DNA of 64,000 nt, taken from NCBI RefSeq assembly GCF_001424985.1, contig NZ_LMDA01000025.1, forward strand, positions 1 through 64,000, written 5' to 3'. The position numbers were made by a program, and so were the translations under genes. The notes beneath the pieces are model-generated. The model worked only from the letters and a program-made list of their open reading frames with translations, ran no database searches and was not told where the DNA came from. This DNA comes from Rhizobium sp. Root1212. GTDB lineage: Bacteria > Pseudomonadota > Alphaproteobacteria > Rhizobiales > Rhizobiaceae. Positions 45,168 to 53,130 of this stretch are shown here, one piece after another (positions within the stretch are counted from its first letter, which is position 1; each line of letters opens with the position of its first letter).

Positions 45168-47402
45168 TCACTCGGCAGCGATCTGCCCAGTGCCATCCAT
45201 GAAGTCAGGGAACCATGATTCATGGGCCGAGCGCAATTCCAGAATTGCTACCGGACGCGCGGAGCCGAGAACGACCTCAGTGCCGCCGGTTCGGCCAATG
45301 ACCGGAGCATTGACGCCGGCTTCCCTGGCACGCTCCGCGACCTGCTCGGCATACTCGCCCTTGACGGTGACCACGTAGCGGCCCTGATCCTCGCCATAGA
45401 AGACCGGGATCGGATCGCGGCCGGAGACCGCATCGATCTTCGCGCCGATGCCGGACGCCATCGCCATTTCGGCAACGGCAAGCGCAAGGCCGCCCGAGGA
45501 GCAATCGTGAACGGCACTGACGAGGCCATCGACGATCAGGCTGCGGACGAAATCGCCGGTCTTGCGCTCATGTGCGAGATCGACATGCGGTGCCGGGCCA
45601 TCGGTGCGGCCATGGATGTCGCGCATGTAAACGGACTGGGCGATATGGGTGCCGAGACCTTCCGGTGCGCCGATAAGCAGGATGTCGTCGCCTTCGGCGG
45701 CAAAACGGATGCGGGCCATGGTCGCCCAATCCTTCATCAGGCCGACGCCGCCGATCGTGGGGGTCGGCAGGATGCCCTGGCCGTTGGTTTCGTTATAGAG
45801 CGAGACGTTGCCGGAGACGATCGGGAAATCGAGCGCGCGGCAGGCTTCGCCGATGCCTTTGATGGCGTGGACGAATTGGCTCATGATTTCCGGGCGTTCC
45901 GGATTGCCGAAGTTCAGGTTGTCGGTGGCGGCGAGCGGCAGGGCGCCGGTCGCGGTGATGTTGCGCCAGCATTCGGCAACGGCCTGCTTTCCGCCTTCGT
46001 AAGGATCGGCCTCGACGTAACGCGGGGTGACGTCGGAGGAGAAGGCGAGCGCCTTGGTCGGGTGGCCATCGACGCGCACGACGCCGGCATCGCCACCCGG
46101 AAGCTGCAGCGAATTGCCCTGGATCAGCGTGTCGTACTGCTCGTAGACCCAGCGGCGTGAGGAATTGTTGGCAGAGCCGACCAGCGACAAAAGCGCATCG
46201 GCGATATCGGCCTGCGGGATATCATCGGCAGCGAGCGGCGAGGGGGTGACGGCCGGGGTCCACGGGCGGTCGTATTCCGGCGCCTCGTCGCCCAGTTCCT
46301 TGATCGGCAGGTTTGCGACTTCCTCGCCCTGGTGGATCACGCGGAAGCGCAGGTCGTCGGTGGTCTTGCCGACGATGGCGAAGTCCAGACCCCACTTGAT
46401 GAAGATCGCCTTGGCGACCTCTTCCTTGGAGGGTTCCAGAACCATGAGCATGCGCTCCTGGCTTTCCGACAGCATCATTTCATAGGCCGTCATGCGCTCC
46501 TCGCGCACCGGCACCTGATCGAGCTGCAGCTCGATGCCGAGGTCGCCCTTGGCGCCCATCTCGACGGCAGAGCAGGTGAGGCCGGCGGCGCCCATGTCCT
46601 GAATGGCGATGACCGCGCCGGTCTTCATCAGCTCAAGGCAGGCTTCCAGCAGGCACTTTTCGGTGAAGGGGTCGCCGACCTGAACGGTGGGACGTTTCTC
46701 CTCGATCGACTCGTCAAATTCGGCCGAGGCCATGGTCGCGCCGCCGACGCCGTCGCGGCCGGTCTTGGCGCCGAGATAGACGACCGGCAGGCCGACGCCC
46801 TTGGCTTCCGACAGGAAGATGGCGTTCGACTTGGCAAGGCCGGCTGCGAAGGCGTTGACGAGGATGTTACCGTTGTAGCGGGCATCGAACTCGACCTCGC
46901 CGCCGACGGTCGGCACGCCGAAGGAATTGCCGTAGCCGCCAACGCCGGCAACGACGCCCGAGACGAGGTGGCGGGTCTTCGGATGATCCGGGGAACCGAA
47001 GCGCAGTGCGTTCATCGCCGCGATCGGGCGAGCGCCCATGGTGAAGACGTCGCGCAGGATGCCGCCGACGCCGGTCGCCGCGCCCTGATAGGGCTCGATA
47101 TAGGACGGGTGGTTGTGGCTCTCCATCTTGAAGACGACGCAGTCGCCGTCATCGATATCGACGACACCGGCATTTTCGCCCGGTCCTTGAATGACGCGCG
47201 GCCCCTTGGTCGGCAGCGTGCGCAGCCATTTCTTCGAGGACTTGTAGGAGCAGTGCTCGTTCCACATGGCCGAGAAGATGCCAAGCTCGGTGAAGCTCGG
47301 CTCGCGGCCGATCAGGTCCAGAATGCGCTGGTATTCGTCGGCTTTGAGGCCGTGCGAGGCGATGAGTTCCGGGGTGATGGGACGGGTGTTGGAAATGGTC
47401 AT
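45168..47402 (-). CDS. purL: Phosphoribosylformylglycinamidine synthase, large subunit
   Basis: The 744-residue small-type PurL that works with separate PurS and PurQ to convert FGAR to FGAM with ATP and glutamine. Signatures include [12 protein letters not shown] at the start, the ATP-binding [19 protein letters not shown], the [10 protein letters not shown] segment and [17 protein letters not shown]. The length is that of the three-subunit type. It is the first gene of a minus-strand group with bolA, the basic protein and grxD. purS and purQ are about 4 kb away. Confidence 0.98.
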   Translation of the reverse strand: MTISNTRPITPELIASHGLKADEYQRILDLIGREPSFTELGIFSAMWNEHCSYKSSKKWLRTLPTKGPRVIQGPGENAGVVDIDDGDCVVFKMESHNHPSYIEPYQGAATGVGGILRDVFTMGARPIAAMNALRFGSPDHPKTRHLVSGVVAGVGGYGNSFGVPTVGGEVEFDARYNGNILVNAFAAGLAKSNAIFLSEAKGVGLPVVYLGAKTGRDGVGGATMASAEFDESIEEKRPTVQVGDPFTEKCLLEACLELMKTGAVIAIQDMGAAGLTCSAVEMGAKGDLGIELQLDQVPVREERMTAYEMMLSESQERMLMVLEPSKEEVAKAIFIKWGLDFAIVGKTTDDLRFRVIHQGEEVANLPIKELGDEAPEYDRPWTPAVTPSPLAADDIPQADIADALLSLVGSANNSSRRWVYEQYDTLIQGNSLQLPGGDAGVVRVDGHPTKALAFSSDVTPRYVEADPYEGGKQAVAECWRNITATGALPLAATDNLNFGNPERPEIMSQFVHAIKGIGEACRALDFPIVSGNVSLYNETNGQGILPTPTIGGVGLMKDWATMARIRFAAEGDDILLIGAPEGLGTHIAQSVYMRDIHGRTDGPAPHVDLAHERKTGDFVRSLIVDGLVSAVHDCSSGGLALAVAEMAMASGIGAKIDAVSGRDPIPVFYGEDQGRYVVTVKGEYAEQVAERAREAGVNAPVIGRTGGTEVVLGSARPVAILELRSAHESWFPDFMDGTGQIAAE

Positions 47403-47528
47403 CGTGTTCCACTGGGTCCGTTGGGCGAGCCGGGAGCCCCGGTCGCGAGACCGGAAGCGCCGGCCGCGGAGAGGCGCGCTTTTGCGGTCTCTTTAACCTA
47501 TGATGCTTTCCGGCGCGACAGGAAAATG

Positions 47529-47559
47529 CCCCGGCAAACAGCTCAATGCCGGGGTTTTT
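47529..47559. terminator. Bidirectional terminator after the MocR-like gene
   Basis: CCCCGGCA (47529-47536), loop of 10, TGCCGGGG (47547-47554), TTTTT on the right and AAAA on the left. Ends the minus-strand regulator gene and isolates purL. Confidence 0.8.
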
Positions 47560-47567
47560 ATGCTTGA

Positions 47568-48983
47568 TCAGGCAAAGCTGTCGTAACCGGCGCGGCCGCT
47601 GTCGAGCAGCCGGCGCAGGACGAGGAAGCCGCGGCGGACTTCCTCGCGTGACGGAGAGGAAAAGCCGATGCGGACGCGGTGATAGGCGACATCGGTGCGA
47701 CCGGCCTTGAACTCGTCTTCGTCGTCGACCATCACGCCCTCCTCGAAGGCTGCGTGCTTGAAGGTGCCGGAAAGCCACGGCTCGGTGAGCTTCAGCCAGA
47801 GGAAGGGCACATTCGGGTCGGAGTTGAACTCGAAACCGTCGAAGATTTCGCGTGCAATCGCCTCGCGCGCCCGGATTTCCTCGATGGTGCGGGCGCGCAG
47901 TTTCGCGGCTTCGCCGGAAAGCGCCATGCGCGCGCCAAGCTCTGCCAGCAGGAACGGCACGCCGCCGCTCACCATTTTATGGGCGATGCGGATGCGCTGG
48001 CTGAAATGCGGCGGGCAGGCGACCCAGCCGCCGCGAATGCCGGCGGCGACGGATTTCGACAGGCCGCCGACGAGAAAGGTGCGATCGGGCGCGAGTTCGG
48101 CCAGCAGCGGCGTCATATTGCCGGTCATGCCCCCATAGAGATCGTCTTCCAGCAGCCAGACGCCGTGGCGCCGCGCGATATCGGCAATCGCTTGCCGGCG
48201 CTCCAGCGAAAGGGTGACGACGGTGGGGTTTTGTGCCGTCGGCATTAGGAAGGCGAGTTTCGGGTGCTGCTGGGCGCAAACGCGCTCGAAATCTTCCGGG
48301 TCGAGTCCGTATTCATCGGAGCGCAGGAGAACCGTGCGGCGGCCGATCAGGCCGGCGCTGCGGCTGACCTGCGAATAGGTCAGGCTTTCGAAAGCGATCT
48401 TGTCGCCGGGAGCGGTCACGGCGGCGATGACCGCGACGGCGCCGGCATGGGCGCCGAGCGTCGGCACGATGCGCTCGGGCAGGGGGCGGAAACTGCCCTT
48501 TGCCAGCCACTGGCTGCCGGCTTCAAACCAATGCTCAGGGAAATCGCGGGCATAGCTGGCAATTTCCGCATGATGCTCGCGGCTGATGTCGACGACGATT
48601 TTTTCCAGCGCGGCACCTTGGCCGATATCCGGCGCGGCGGTGCTGTCGAAACGCAGCTTGCCAGGGGGAGCCTTGATCGGCCGTGTGCCGGCGAGCGCCG
48701 TGGTCAGCGGGTCCGATTGTTCCGCCGGCCGGCTTTCGGTGTGTTCAAGGACATAAGTACCACGACCGACCTCGCCGCTGACCAGTCCGCGCTCGCGGGC
48801 GATCTGGTAGGCGCGGCCGATGGTGCCGAGCGTCACGCCGATATCGAAAGCAAGGTTTCGCTGCGGCGGCAGCTTCGTGCCGACGGGCAGGGCGCCGCTC
48901 GATATCGCGTGCTCGATCTGTTCGGCGATGCGGGCATACATCGGCCCATCGCCTTTGTGAGGGTCTGGTATCCAATTTGTCAT
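47568..48983 (-). CDS. MocR/GntR-type regulator with aminotransferase domain
   Basis: A 471-residue PLP-dependent transcription regulator. The GntR winged helix is at the N-terminus (about 10-75: GPMYARIAEQIEHAISSGAL, LPPQRNLAFDIGVTLGTIGRAY). The class I aminotransferase fold follows, with NPT, DDLYGG and the PLP-binding Lys in VGGLSKSVAAGIRGG. MocR regulators control PLP, GABA, taurine or amino acid genes. ATG at 48983 is the family start but has no good ribosome binding site; a palindrome overlaps it. It diverges from a DUF1127 gene. Confidence 0.9.
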   Translation of the reverse strand: MTNWIPDPHKGDGPMYARIAEQIEHAISSGALPVGTKLPPQRNLAFDIGVTLGTIGRAYQIARERGLVSGEVGRGTYVLEHTESRPAEQSDPLTTALAGTRPIKAPPGKLRFDSTAAPDIGQGAALEKIVVDISREHHAEIASYARDFPEHWFEAGSQWLAKGSFRPLPERIVPTLGAHAGAVAVIAAVTAPGDKIAFESLTYSQVSRSAGLIGRRTVLLRSDEYGLDPEDFERVCAQQHPKLAFLMPTAQNPTVVTLSLERRQAIADIARRHGVWLLEDDLYGGMTGNMTPLLAELAPDRTFLVGGLSKSVAAGIRGGWVACPPHFSQRIRIAHKMVSGGVPFLLAELGARMALSGEAAKLRARTIEEIRAREAIAREIFDGFEFNSDPNVPFLWLKLTEPWLSGTFKHAAFEEGVMVDDEDEFKAGRTDVAYHRVRIGFSSPSREEVRRGFLVLRRLLDSGRAGYDSFA

Positions 48984-49058
48984 GGTTACAATTCTGTATG
49001 TTGAAACAATGATTGAGTCAATCAATAGTCCGCTTCAGAAATTGTACCGTGACAATTG
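48974..49058. promoter_or_regulatory. Candidate MocR operators in the divergent promoter
   Basis: AATTGT-ACCGTG-ACAATT (49040-49057) is a perfect dyad, and an imperfect one (AATTTGT...ACAATT, 48974-48993) overlaps the MocR start codon. Such paired dyads suit autoregulation by the adjacent regulator and control of the divergent DUF1127 gene. Binding is inference from position. Confidence 0.4.
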
Positions 49059-49074
49059 AAGATTGGGTAAATCA

Positions 49075-49296
49075 ATGAGTGCAATGGATGCAACTTGTCT
49101 TTCTCTGCCGGAGGAAAGTCGGCTGAGGAGAGAAAAGCGTAGTCTTTTCCGCCTGTTATGGAATTGGATTGTGCTGTGCGGGCAGAAGCGGCGCGGCCGT
49201 CTGGCCTTGAGCGAAATGTCGCCGGAGCAACTGATGGATATCGGCATCGCCCCGGAAGATGCCCGCAAAGAAGCGGTTCGCCCATTTTGGAATTGA
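49075..49296 (+). CDS. DUF1127 (YjiS-like) small protein
   Basis: A 73-residue protein with the DUF1127 C-terminal motif RGRLALSEMSPEQLMDIGIAPEDA. The upstream half is helical and contains two cysteines and WNWIVLC. Small DUF1127 proteins in alphaproteobacteria bind RNA or affect sRNA turnover and nutrient responses. ATG at 49075 starts just after the dyad of the divergent promoter; a TTG further up is less likely. The following 135 bp shows no CUCCUCCC-type sRNA loops, unlike the Rhodobacter DUF1127 loci. Confidence 0.8.
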   Translation: MSAMDATCLSLPEESRLRREKRSLFRLLWNWIVLCGQKRRGRLALSEMSPEQLMDIGIAPEDARKEAVRPFWN

Positions 49297-49431
49297 ATTC
49301 ATAGATGGCTTCCGAGCGCGGCGCAGTCCCCTGTTACGGCTTGGAGGCGGTGCGGAAGGAGCAATCCGATAATGCCGCGCGATTTGCGTGGCATCCGTTC
49401 TCGCGAGGAAGGCTGAAAGGGCCGGGTTGAC

Positions 49432-49779
49432 CTAGAGGATTTCCAGAACCGTCTCCTTGGGCCGACACAGGCGCACGCCCTTGTCGCTGATCACGACCGG
49501 CCGTTCGATCAGTTGCGGATGCGCAAGCATGGCATCGAGCAGAGCGCGGTCGCTCAAGGTTTCATCGGAAAGGCCGAGTTCCGCATAGGTGGGTTCCTTG
49601 GTGCGGAGCAGCGCCCGCGGTGGCATATCCATCGCAACCAGCATGGCCAGCAACACCTCGCGCTCCGGCGGCGTCTTCATGTAGTCGATGACGATCGGCT
49701 CGGTGCCGGTTTCGCGGATCATTTCGAGAACGGCGCGGGAGGTTCCGCACCGGTTGTTGTGGTAGATGGTAACGCTCAT
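49432..49779 (-). CDS. ArsC-family reductase
   Basis: A 115-residue glutaredoxin-linked arsenate reductase-like protein. The catalytic Cys is in HNNRCGTSRAVLEMI near the N-terminus, with the conserved ALLRTKEPTYAELGL and RPVVISDKGVRLCRP segments carrying the usual Arg residues. No arsenical pump or ArsR is nearby, so the true substrate may differ (YffB/Spx-like relatives exist). ATG at 49779 has AAGG seven bases upstream. Confidence 0.88.
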   Translation of the reverse strand: MSVTIYHNNRCGTSRAVLEMIRETGTEPIVIDYMKTPPEREVLLAMLVAMDMPPRALLRTKEPTYAELGLSDETLSDRALLDAMLAHPQLIERPVVISDKGVRLCRPKETVLEIL

Positions 49780-50039
49780 GATCATGCCTTTTAAATGCGA
49801 CGGGTACGCGGAAGAAGGGCACGGGGCCGGCAGGGAGATGTCCGGCCAATGCGATCTGGATCGGTTTCATGACGCAGATGCGGTTCTTCCGTGCGAATCG
49901 GCTGATGTTGCGCATGCGATTTAACATCACGGCGACGAAAGAAACGCGCTAAAATTGTTCAGGATGCAAATTGCAGGTTGAGACGACGTGCGGCTGGAGA
50001 CGATCGATCACGCTTGCCGTTTTTCTCGAATGCGACCGG

Positions 50040-50453
50040 TCAGGCGGCGCTTTTGCAGGTGCTGTTGCCGTTTGCCCAGCGCTTGATATCGGAGGTCATA
50101 CGTGCGCCGATCTCTTCATCGAAGAGCGGGCCGAAGGCCTGAAGCTTGGCCGGATGGCCTTCCGCCTGGACGACGGCGAGCGGGCGGGCCTCAGGTGAAT
50201 TGCGCTTGACGATCAGGATACGCGGGCGGCCGGAGAAGGAATTGAGTTCCGGCGCAAGGCGATAGGCCTTGAAGGCCGGATCATTGGATTTGAACCAGCA
50301 GCTGTTGGCGGCGAGCGCAATGCGTTCCATCGTCGGCAGGGCAGCGGTATTGCGTACCGGGGCCGGAGGCTCCGACTGGCAGCCGGTGATGGCCACAAGT
50401 GCAAAAAGGGACGCGGCAGCGACCGGCAGACGGAGGAACGACGAAGCGCGCAT
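50040..50453 (-). CDS. Lipoprotein of unknown function
   Basis: A 137-residue predicted lipoprotein: hydrophobic signal with lipobox VAITGC. The mature part contains SCWFKSNDPAFKAYRLAPELN and a C-terminal Cys in NGNSTCKSA, so a disulfide with the SCWF Cys is possible. No domain is recognised. ATG at 50453 follows AGGGG. The gene is alone; 49780-50039 upstream of the ArsC-like gene shows no further gene. Confidence 0.72.
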   Translation of the reverse strand: MRASSFLRLPVAAASLFALVAITGCQSEPPAPVRNTAALPTMERIALAANSCWFKSNDPAFKAYRLAPELNSFSGRPRILIVKRNSPEARPLAVVQAEGHPAKLQAFGPLFDEEIGARMTSDIKRWANGNSTCKSAA

Positions 50454-50540
50454 GGAAAGCCCCTTTTGCTTTTCGTCAGGTCGCACGAGGCGCGAATCGC
50501 CACCGCGCAACCTGACGGGGTGCTTCTATCAAGCCAAGGG

Positions 50541-51212
50541 TTAAGCGGCTATTACATCCAGTGCCGAGGCGAACAGGCCGCGGCCATCGGAGCCGCCATG
50601 GGCCGCTTCGATCAGGTTTTCCGGATGCGGCATCATGCCGAGCACGTTGCCGGCCTTGTTCATGACGCCGGCGATGTCGTTCATCGAGCCGTTCGGATTA
50701 GTGCCTTCGGCATAGCGGAAGAGCACCTGGCCGTTGTCCTCGATAGCCTTCAGCGTATCGGCGTCGGCAAAATAGTTGCCGTCGTGATGGGCGACCGGGC
50801 AGCGGATGATCTGTCCGGCCTGGTACGCGCGGGTGAAATCCGTGTCGGCATTGATGACTTCGAGCTTGATTTCGCGGCAGACGAACTTGAGCGAGGCATT
50901 GCGCATCAGTGCGCCGGGCAGGAGGCCTGCCTCCAGCAGAATCTGGAAGCCGTTGCAGACGCCGAGAACCTTGACGCCCGCTTCGGCCTTGGCCTTGATG
51001 GCCTGCATGACCGGCATGCGGGCGGCAATCGCGCCGCAGCGCAGATAGTCGCCATAGGAGAAACCGCCGGGGATGACGATGAGGTCGACATCCGGGATTT
51101 CGGTTTCCGTCTGCCAGATGGTCACCGGCGCCTTGCCGGAAATCTTCGTCAGCGCCGCGATCATGTCGCGGTCGCGGTTGAGGCCGGGAAGCTGGACGAC
51201 TGCAGATTTCAT
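50541..51212 (-). CDS. purQ: Phosphoribosylformylglycinamidine synthase, glutaminase subunit
   Basis: The 223-residue class I glutaminase that feeds ammonia to PurL. The nucleophile is Cys in [15 protein letters not shown], and the His/Glu pair is in [12 protein letters not shown]. Standard N-terminus [17 protein letters not shown]. Its start overlaps the stop of a small upstream gene by four bases (ATGA). Last gene of a purC-purS-X-purQ operon. Confidence 0.98.
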   Translation of the reverse strand: MKSAVVQLPGLNRDRDMIAALTKISGKAPVTIWQTETEIPDVDLIVIPGGFSYGDYLRCGAIAARMPVMQAIKAKAEAGVKVLGVCNGFQILLEAGLLPGALMRNASLKFVCREIKLEVINADTDFTRAYQAGQIIRCPVAHHDGNYFADADTLKAIEDNGQVLFRYAEGTNPNGSMNDIAGVMNKAGNVLGMMPHPENLIEAAHGGSDGRGLFASALDVIAA

Positions 51213-51472
51213 GGGTGCGGTTCAAACCTTGCTTGGGCCTCGGCGAGTTCGCACAGTTCGAGGCGGTTTTCGATACGGTCGAGGCGCGTTTCGTGACGGC
51301 CGAGCACGGAGTAGATGTTGCTGACGTCCTGCTGAATCGCGATCATCGTGCCGCGTATGCTCTGTATTTCGTTTCTGAGCTCGGCGATCGAGTGATCGAC
51401 CTTGTCAAAGCGATGATTGAGCTTCTTGAGAAGCTCGTACATCGGTTCGTTCGTCACATCTGCCATGGCCAT
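51209..51472 (-). CDS. Small coiled-coil protein inside the purS-purQ operon
   Basis: An 87-residue protein that is almost entirely heptad-patterned helix ([19 protein letters not shown], then [15 protein letters not shown]). No known family is recognised with certainty; the pattern is like proteins of the DUF-type coiled-coil group with tetramer-like helices. It begins 12 bp after purS and overlaps purQ by four bases, so it is cotranslated with both. The start could also be ATG 51466. A role as a scaffold or regulator of the PurSQL complex is a guess. Confidence 0.65.
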   Translation of the reverse strand: MAMADVTNEPMYELLKKLNHRFDKVDHSIAELRNEIQSIRGTMIAIQQDVSNIYSVLGRHETRLDRIENRLELCELAEAQARFEPHP

Positions 51473-51484
51473 CTCACTCAACCA

Positions 51485-51727
51485 TCAGGAGAGGGAGATA
51501 GAATAATTCTCGATTACCGTGTTTGCCAGAAGTTTTTCGCACATGGCCTTGAGGTCGGCTTCGGCCTTCGCCCTGTCGGCGGTTTCGATCTGGAGATCGA
51601 AGACCTTGCCCTGGCGGACATGGCCGATGCCGTCGAAACCGAGAGCGCCGAGAGCGCCCTCGATTGCCTTGCCCTGCGGGTCCAGAACGCCGTTTTTCAG
51701 CGTCACAGTTACGCGTGCATTGATCAC
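51485..51727 (-). CDS. purS: Phosphoribosylformylglycinamidine synthase, PurS subunit
   Basis: The 80-residue small subunit that bridges PurL and PurQ. Recognised by RVTVTLKNGVLDPQGKAIEGAL and KVFDLQIETAD. The start is GTG at 51727 with AGGAAA nine bases upstream. 16 bp after purC. Confidence 0.96.
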   Translation of the reverse strand: MINARVTVTLKNGVLDPQGKAIEGALGALGFDGIGHVRQGKVFDLQIETADRAKAEADLKAMCEKLLANTVIENYSISLS

Positions 51728-51743
51728 TGTCGTCGTTTCCTGA

Positions 51744-52508
51744 TTACTTGACCAGCACCGGGCCGGAGCCGCGTGGCGGTTCGTTCTCGTTCATGATGCC
51801 CAGGCGGCGGGCGACTTCCTGATAGGCTTCGACCAGGCCGCCCATGTCGCGGCGGAAACGGTCCTTGTCCAGCTTTTCCTTGGTCTCGATGTCCCAGAGG
51901 CGGCAGCTGTCCGGCGAAATCTCGTCGGCGAGGATGATGCGCATCATGTCGCCTTCGAAAAGGCGGCCGCATTCGATCTTGAAATCGACGAGCTGGATGC
52001 CGACGCCGAGGAACAGGCCGGAGAGGAAATCGTTGATGCGGATGGCAAGCGCCATGATGTCATCGAGTTCCTGCGGGTTGGCCCAGCCGAAGGCGGTGAT
52101 GTGCTCTTCGGAGACCATCGGGTCGTCCAGCGCATCGGCCTTGTAGTAGAATTCGATGATCGAGCGCGGCAGCACCACGCCTTCCTCGATGCCGAGGCGC
52201 TTGGCAAGCGAGCCGGCCGCGACGTTGCGCACCACGATCTCGAGCGGAATGATTTCCACTTCCTTGATCAGTTGCTCGCGCATGTTGAGGCGGCGAATGA
52301 AATGGGTCGGAATACCGATCCGGTTCAGATGGGTGAAGATATATTCGGAGATACGGTTGTTCAGCACGCCCTTGCCATCGATGACGTCATGCTTCTTCTT
52401 GTTGAAGGCCGTAGCATCATCTTTGAAAAACTGGATCAGCGTGCCTGGCTCCGGGCCTTCATAAAGGATCTTGGCCTTGCCTTCGTAAATACGGCGGCGA
52501 CGATTCAT
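51744..52508 (-). CDS. purC: SAICAR synthetase
   Basis: Adds aspartate to CAIR using ATP. The 254 residues show [15 protein letters not shown] at the N-terminus, [26 protein letters not shown] and [12 protein letters not shown], with the catalytic Asp residues. ATG at 52508 is preferred to TTG three bases upstream. First gene of the purC-purS-X-purQ operon. Confidence 0.98.
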   Translation of the reverse strand: MNRRRRIYEGKAKILYEGPEPGTLIQFFKDDATAFNKKKHDVIDGKGVLNNRISEYIFTHLNRIGIPTHFIRRLNMREQLIKEVEIIPLEIVVRNVAAGSLAKRLGIEEGVVLPRSIIEFYYKADALDDPMVSEEHITAFGWANPQELDDIMALAIRINDFLSGLFLGVGIQLVDFKIECGRLFEGDMMRIILADEISPDSCRLWDIETKEKLDKDRFRRDMGGLVEAYQEVARRLGIMNENEPPRGSGPVLVK

Positions 52509-52745
52509 CAATTGTATCTCTATAGTTCCCGGCGCTCTTGGGCCGCGCCGATATGCATTTTCTAAGCGGGTCCATAGCGGAAAAGAAACGAATTAACAAT
52601 CGGCGTCTTTTTCCGTCCCCCGGAATCGCATTTCAGCGTACCATGAAACACTGCAAACCGGAAAAACTTCGTATTTCGCTTTTGCCGGACTATTGGTTAT
52701 GAATGACAGACCGTTACGGTGCTGGTGTTTCTAGGGAGAACGAAC
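52509..52745. promoter_or_regulatory. Divergent promoter region of purC and the zeta-subunit gene
   Basis: A 237-bp gap, AT-richer around 52590-52720, that must hold promoters for both directions. No purine riboswitch aptamer or PurR box was recognised. Confidence 0.35.
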
Positions 52746-53060
52746 ATGACTGGCATGCAGGATCGCGAAAGGGCATTCGAGGCGAAGTTTGCTTTTGACG
52801 AAGAGCTGCGGTTCAAGGCCGTGGCGCGCCGCAACAAGCTGGTCGGCCTCTGGGCAGCCCGGCTGCTCGGCAAGGAAGATACCGAAGCCTATGCCCGCGA
52901 TCTGGTGGCCATCGATTTCGAACACCCCGGTCACGGCGATGTCGAGCGCAAGCTACGGATTGATTTCGATGCCGCCGGCATCGGCCAGACCGATGAGCAG
53001 ATCCGGCTGAAGATCGTCGAGCTGATGTCCGAGGCGGTTTCCCAGATCGAAAACGGCTGA
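52746..53060 (+). CDS. F1-ATPase zeta inhibitor subunit (DUF1476)
   Basis: A 104-residue protein matching the zeta subunit that inhibits ATP hydrolysis by the alphaproteobacterial F1FO-ATP synthase, first described in Paracoccus. The conserved pattern is RERAFEAKFAFDEELRFKAVARRNKLVGLWAA, whose N-terminal helix inserts into F1. The four-helix C-terminal part follows. GGGAG lies seven bases before ATG 52746. The atp operon is not in the window, so it is regulated separately here. Confidence 0.88.
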   Translation: MTGMQDRERAFEAKFAFDEELRFKAVARRNKLVGLWAARLLGKEDTEAYARDLVAIDFEHPGHGDVERKLRIDFDAAGIGQTDEQIRLKIVELMSEAVSQIENG

Positions 53061-53082
53061 TTGCCAGGACACTTCCTTTGTG

Positions 53083-53120
53083 AACGGCCGCCCCAGCTGA
53101 TGGCGCGGTCGTTTTCGTTT
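53083..53120 (+). terminator. Terminator after the zeta-subunit gene
   Basis: AACGGCCGC (53083-53091) pairs with GCGGTCGTT (53105-53113, one G-U) and TTCGTTT follows. Confidence 0.6.
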
Positions 53121-53130
53121 CCGCGGGCGG

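Noticed and set aside
49297-49431. CcsR-like sRNA array downstream of the DUF1127 gene
   Set aside because: No CUCCUCCC-type loops or stem-loop repeats are present in this interval.
49432-49779. Arsenic resistance operon
   Set aside because: Only the ArsC-like reductase is present; there is no arsR, arsB/acr3 or arsA nearby.
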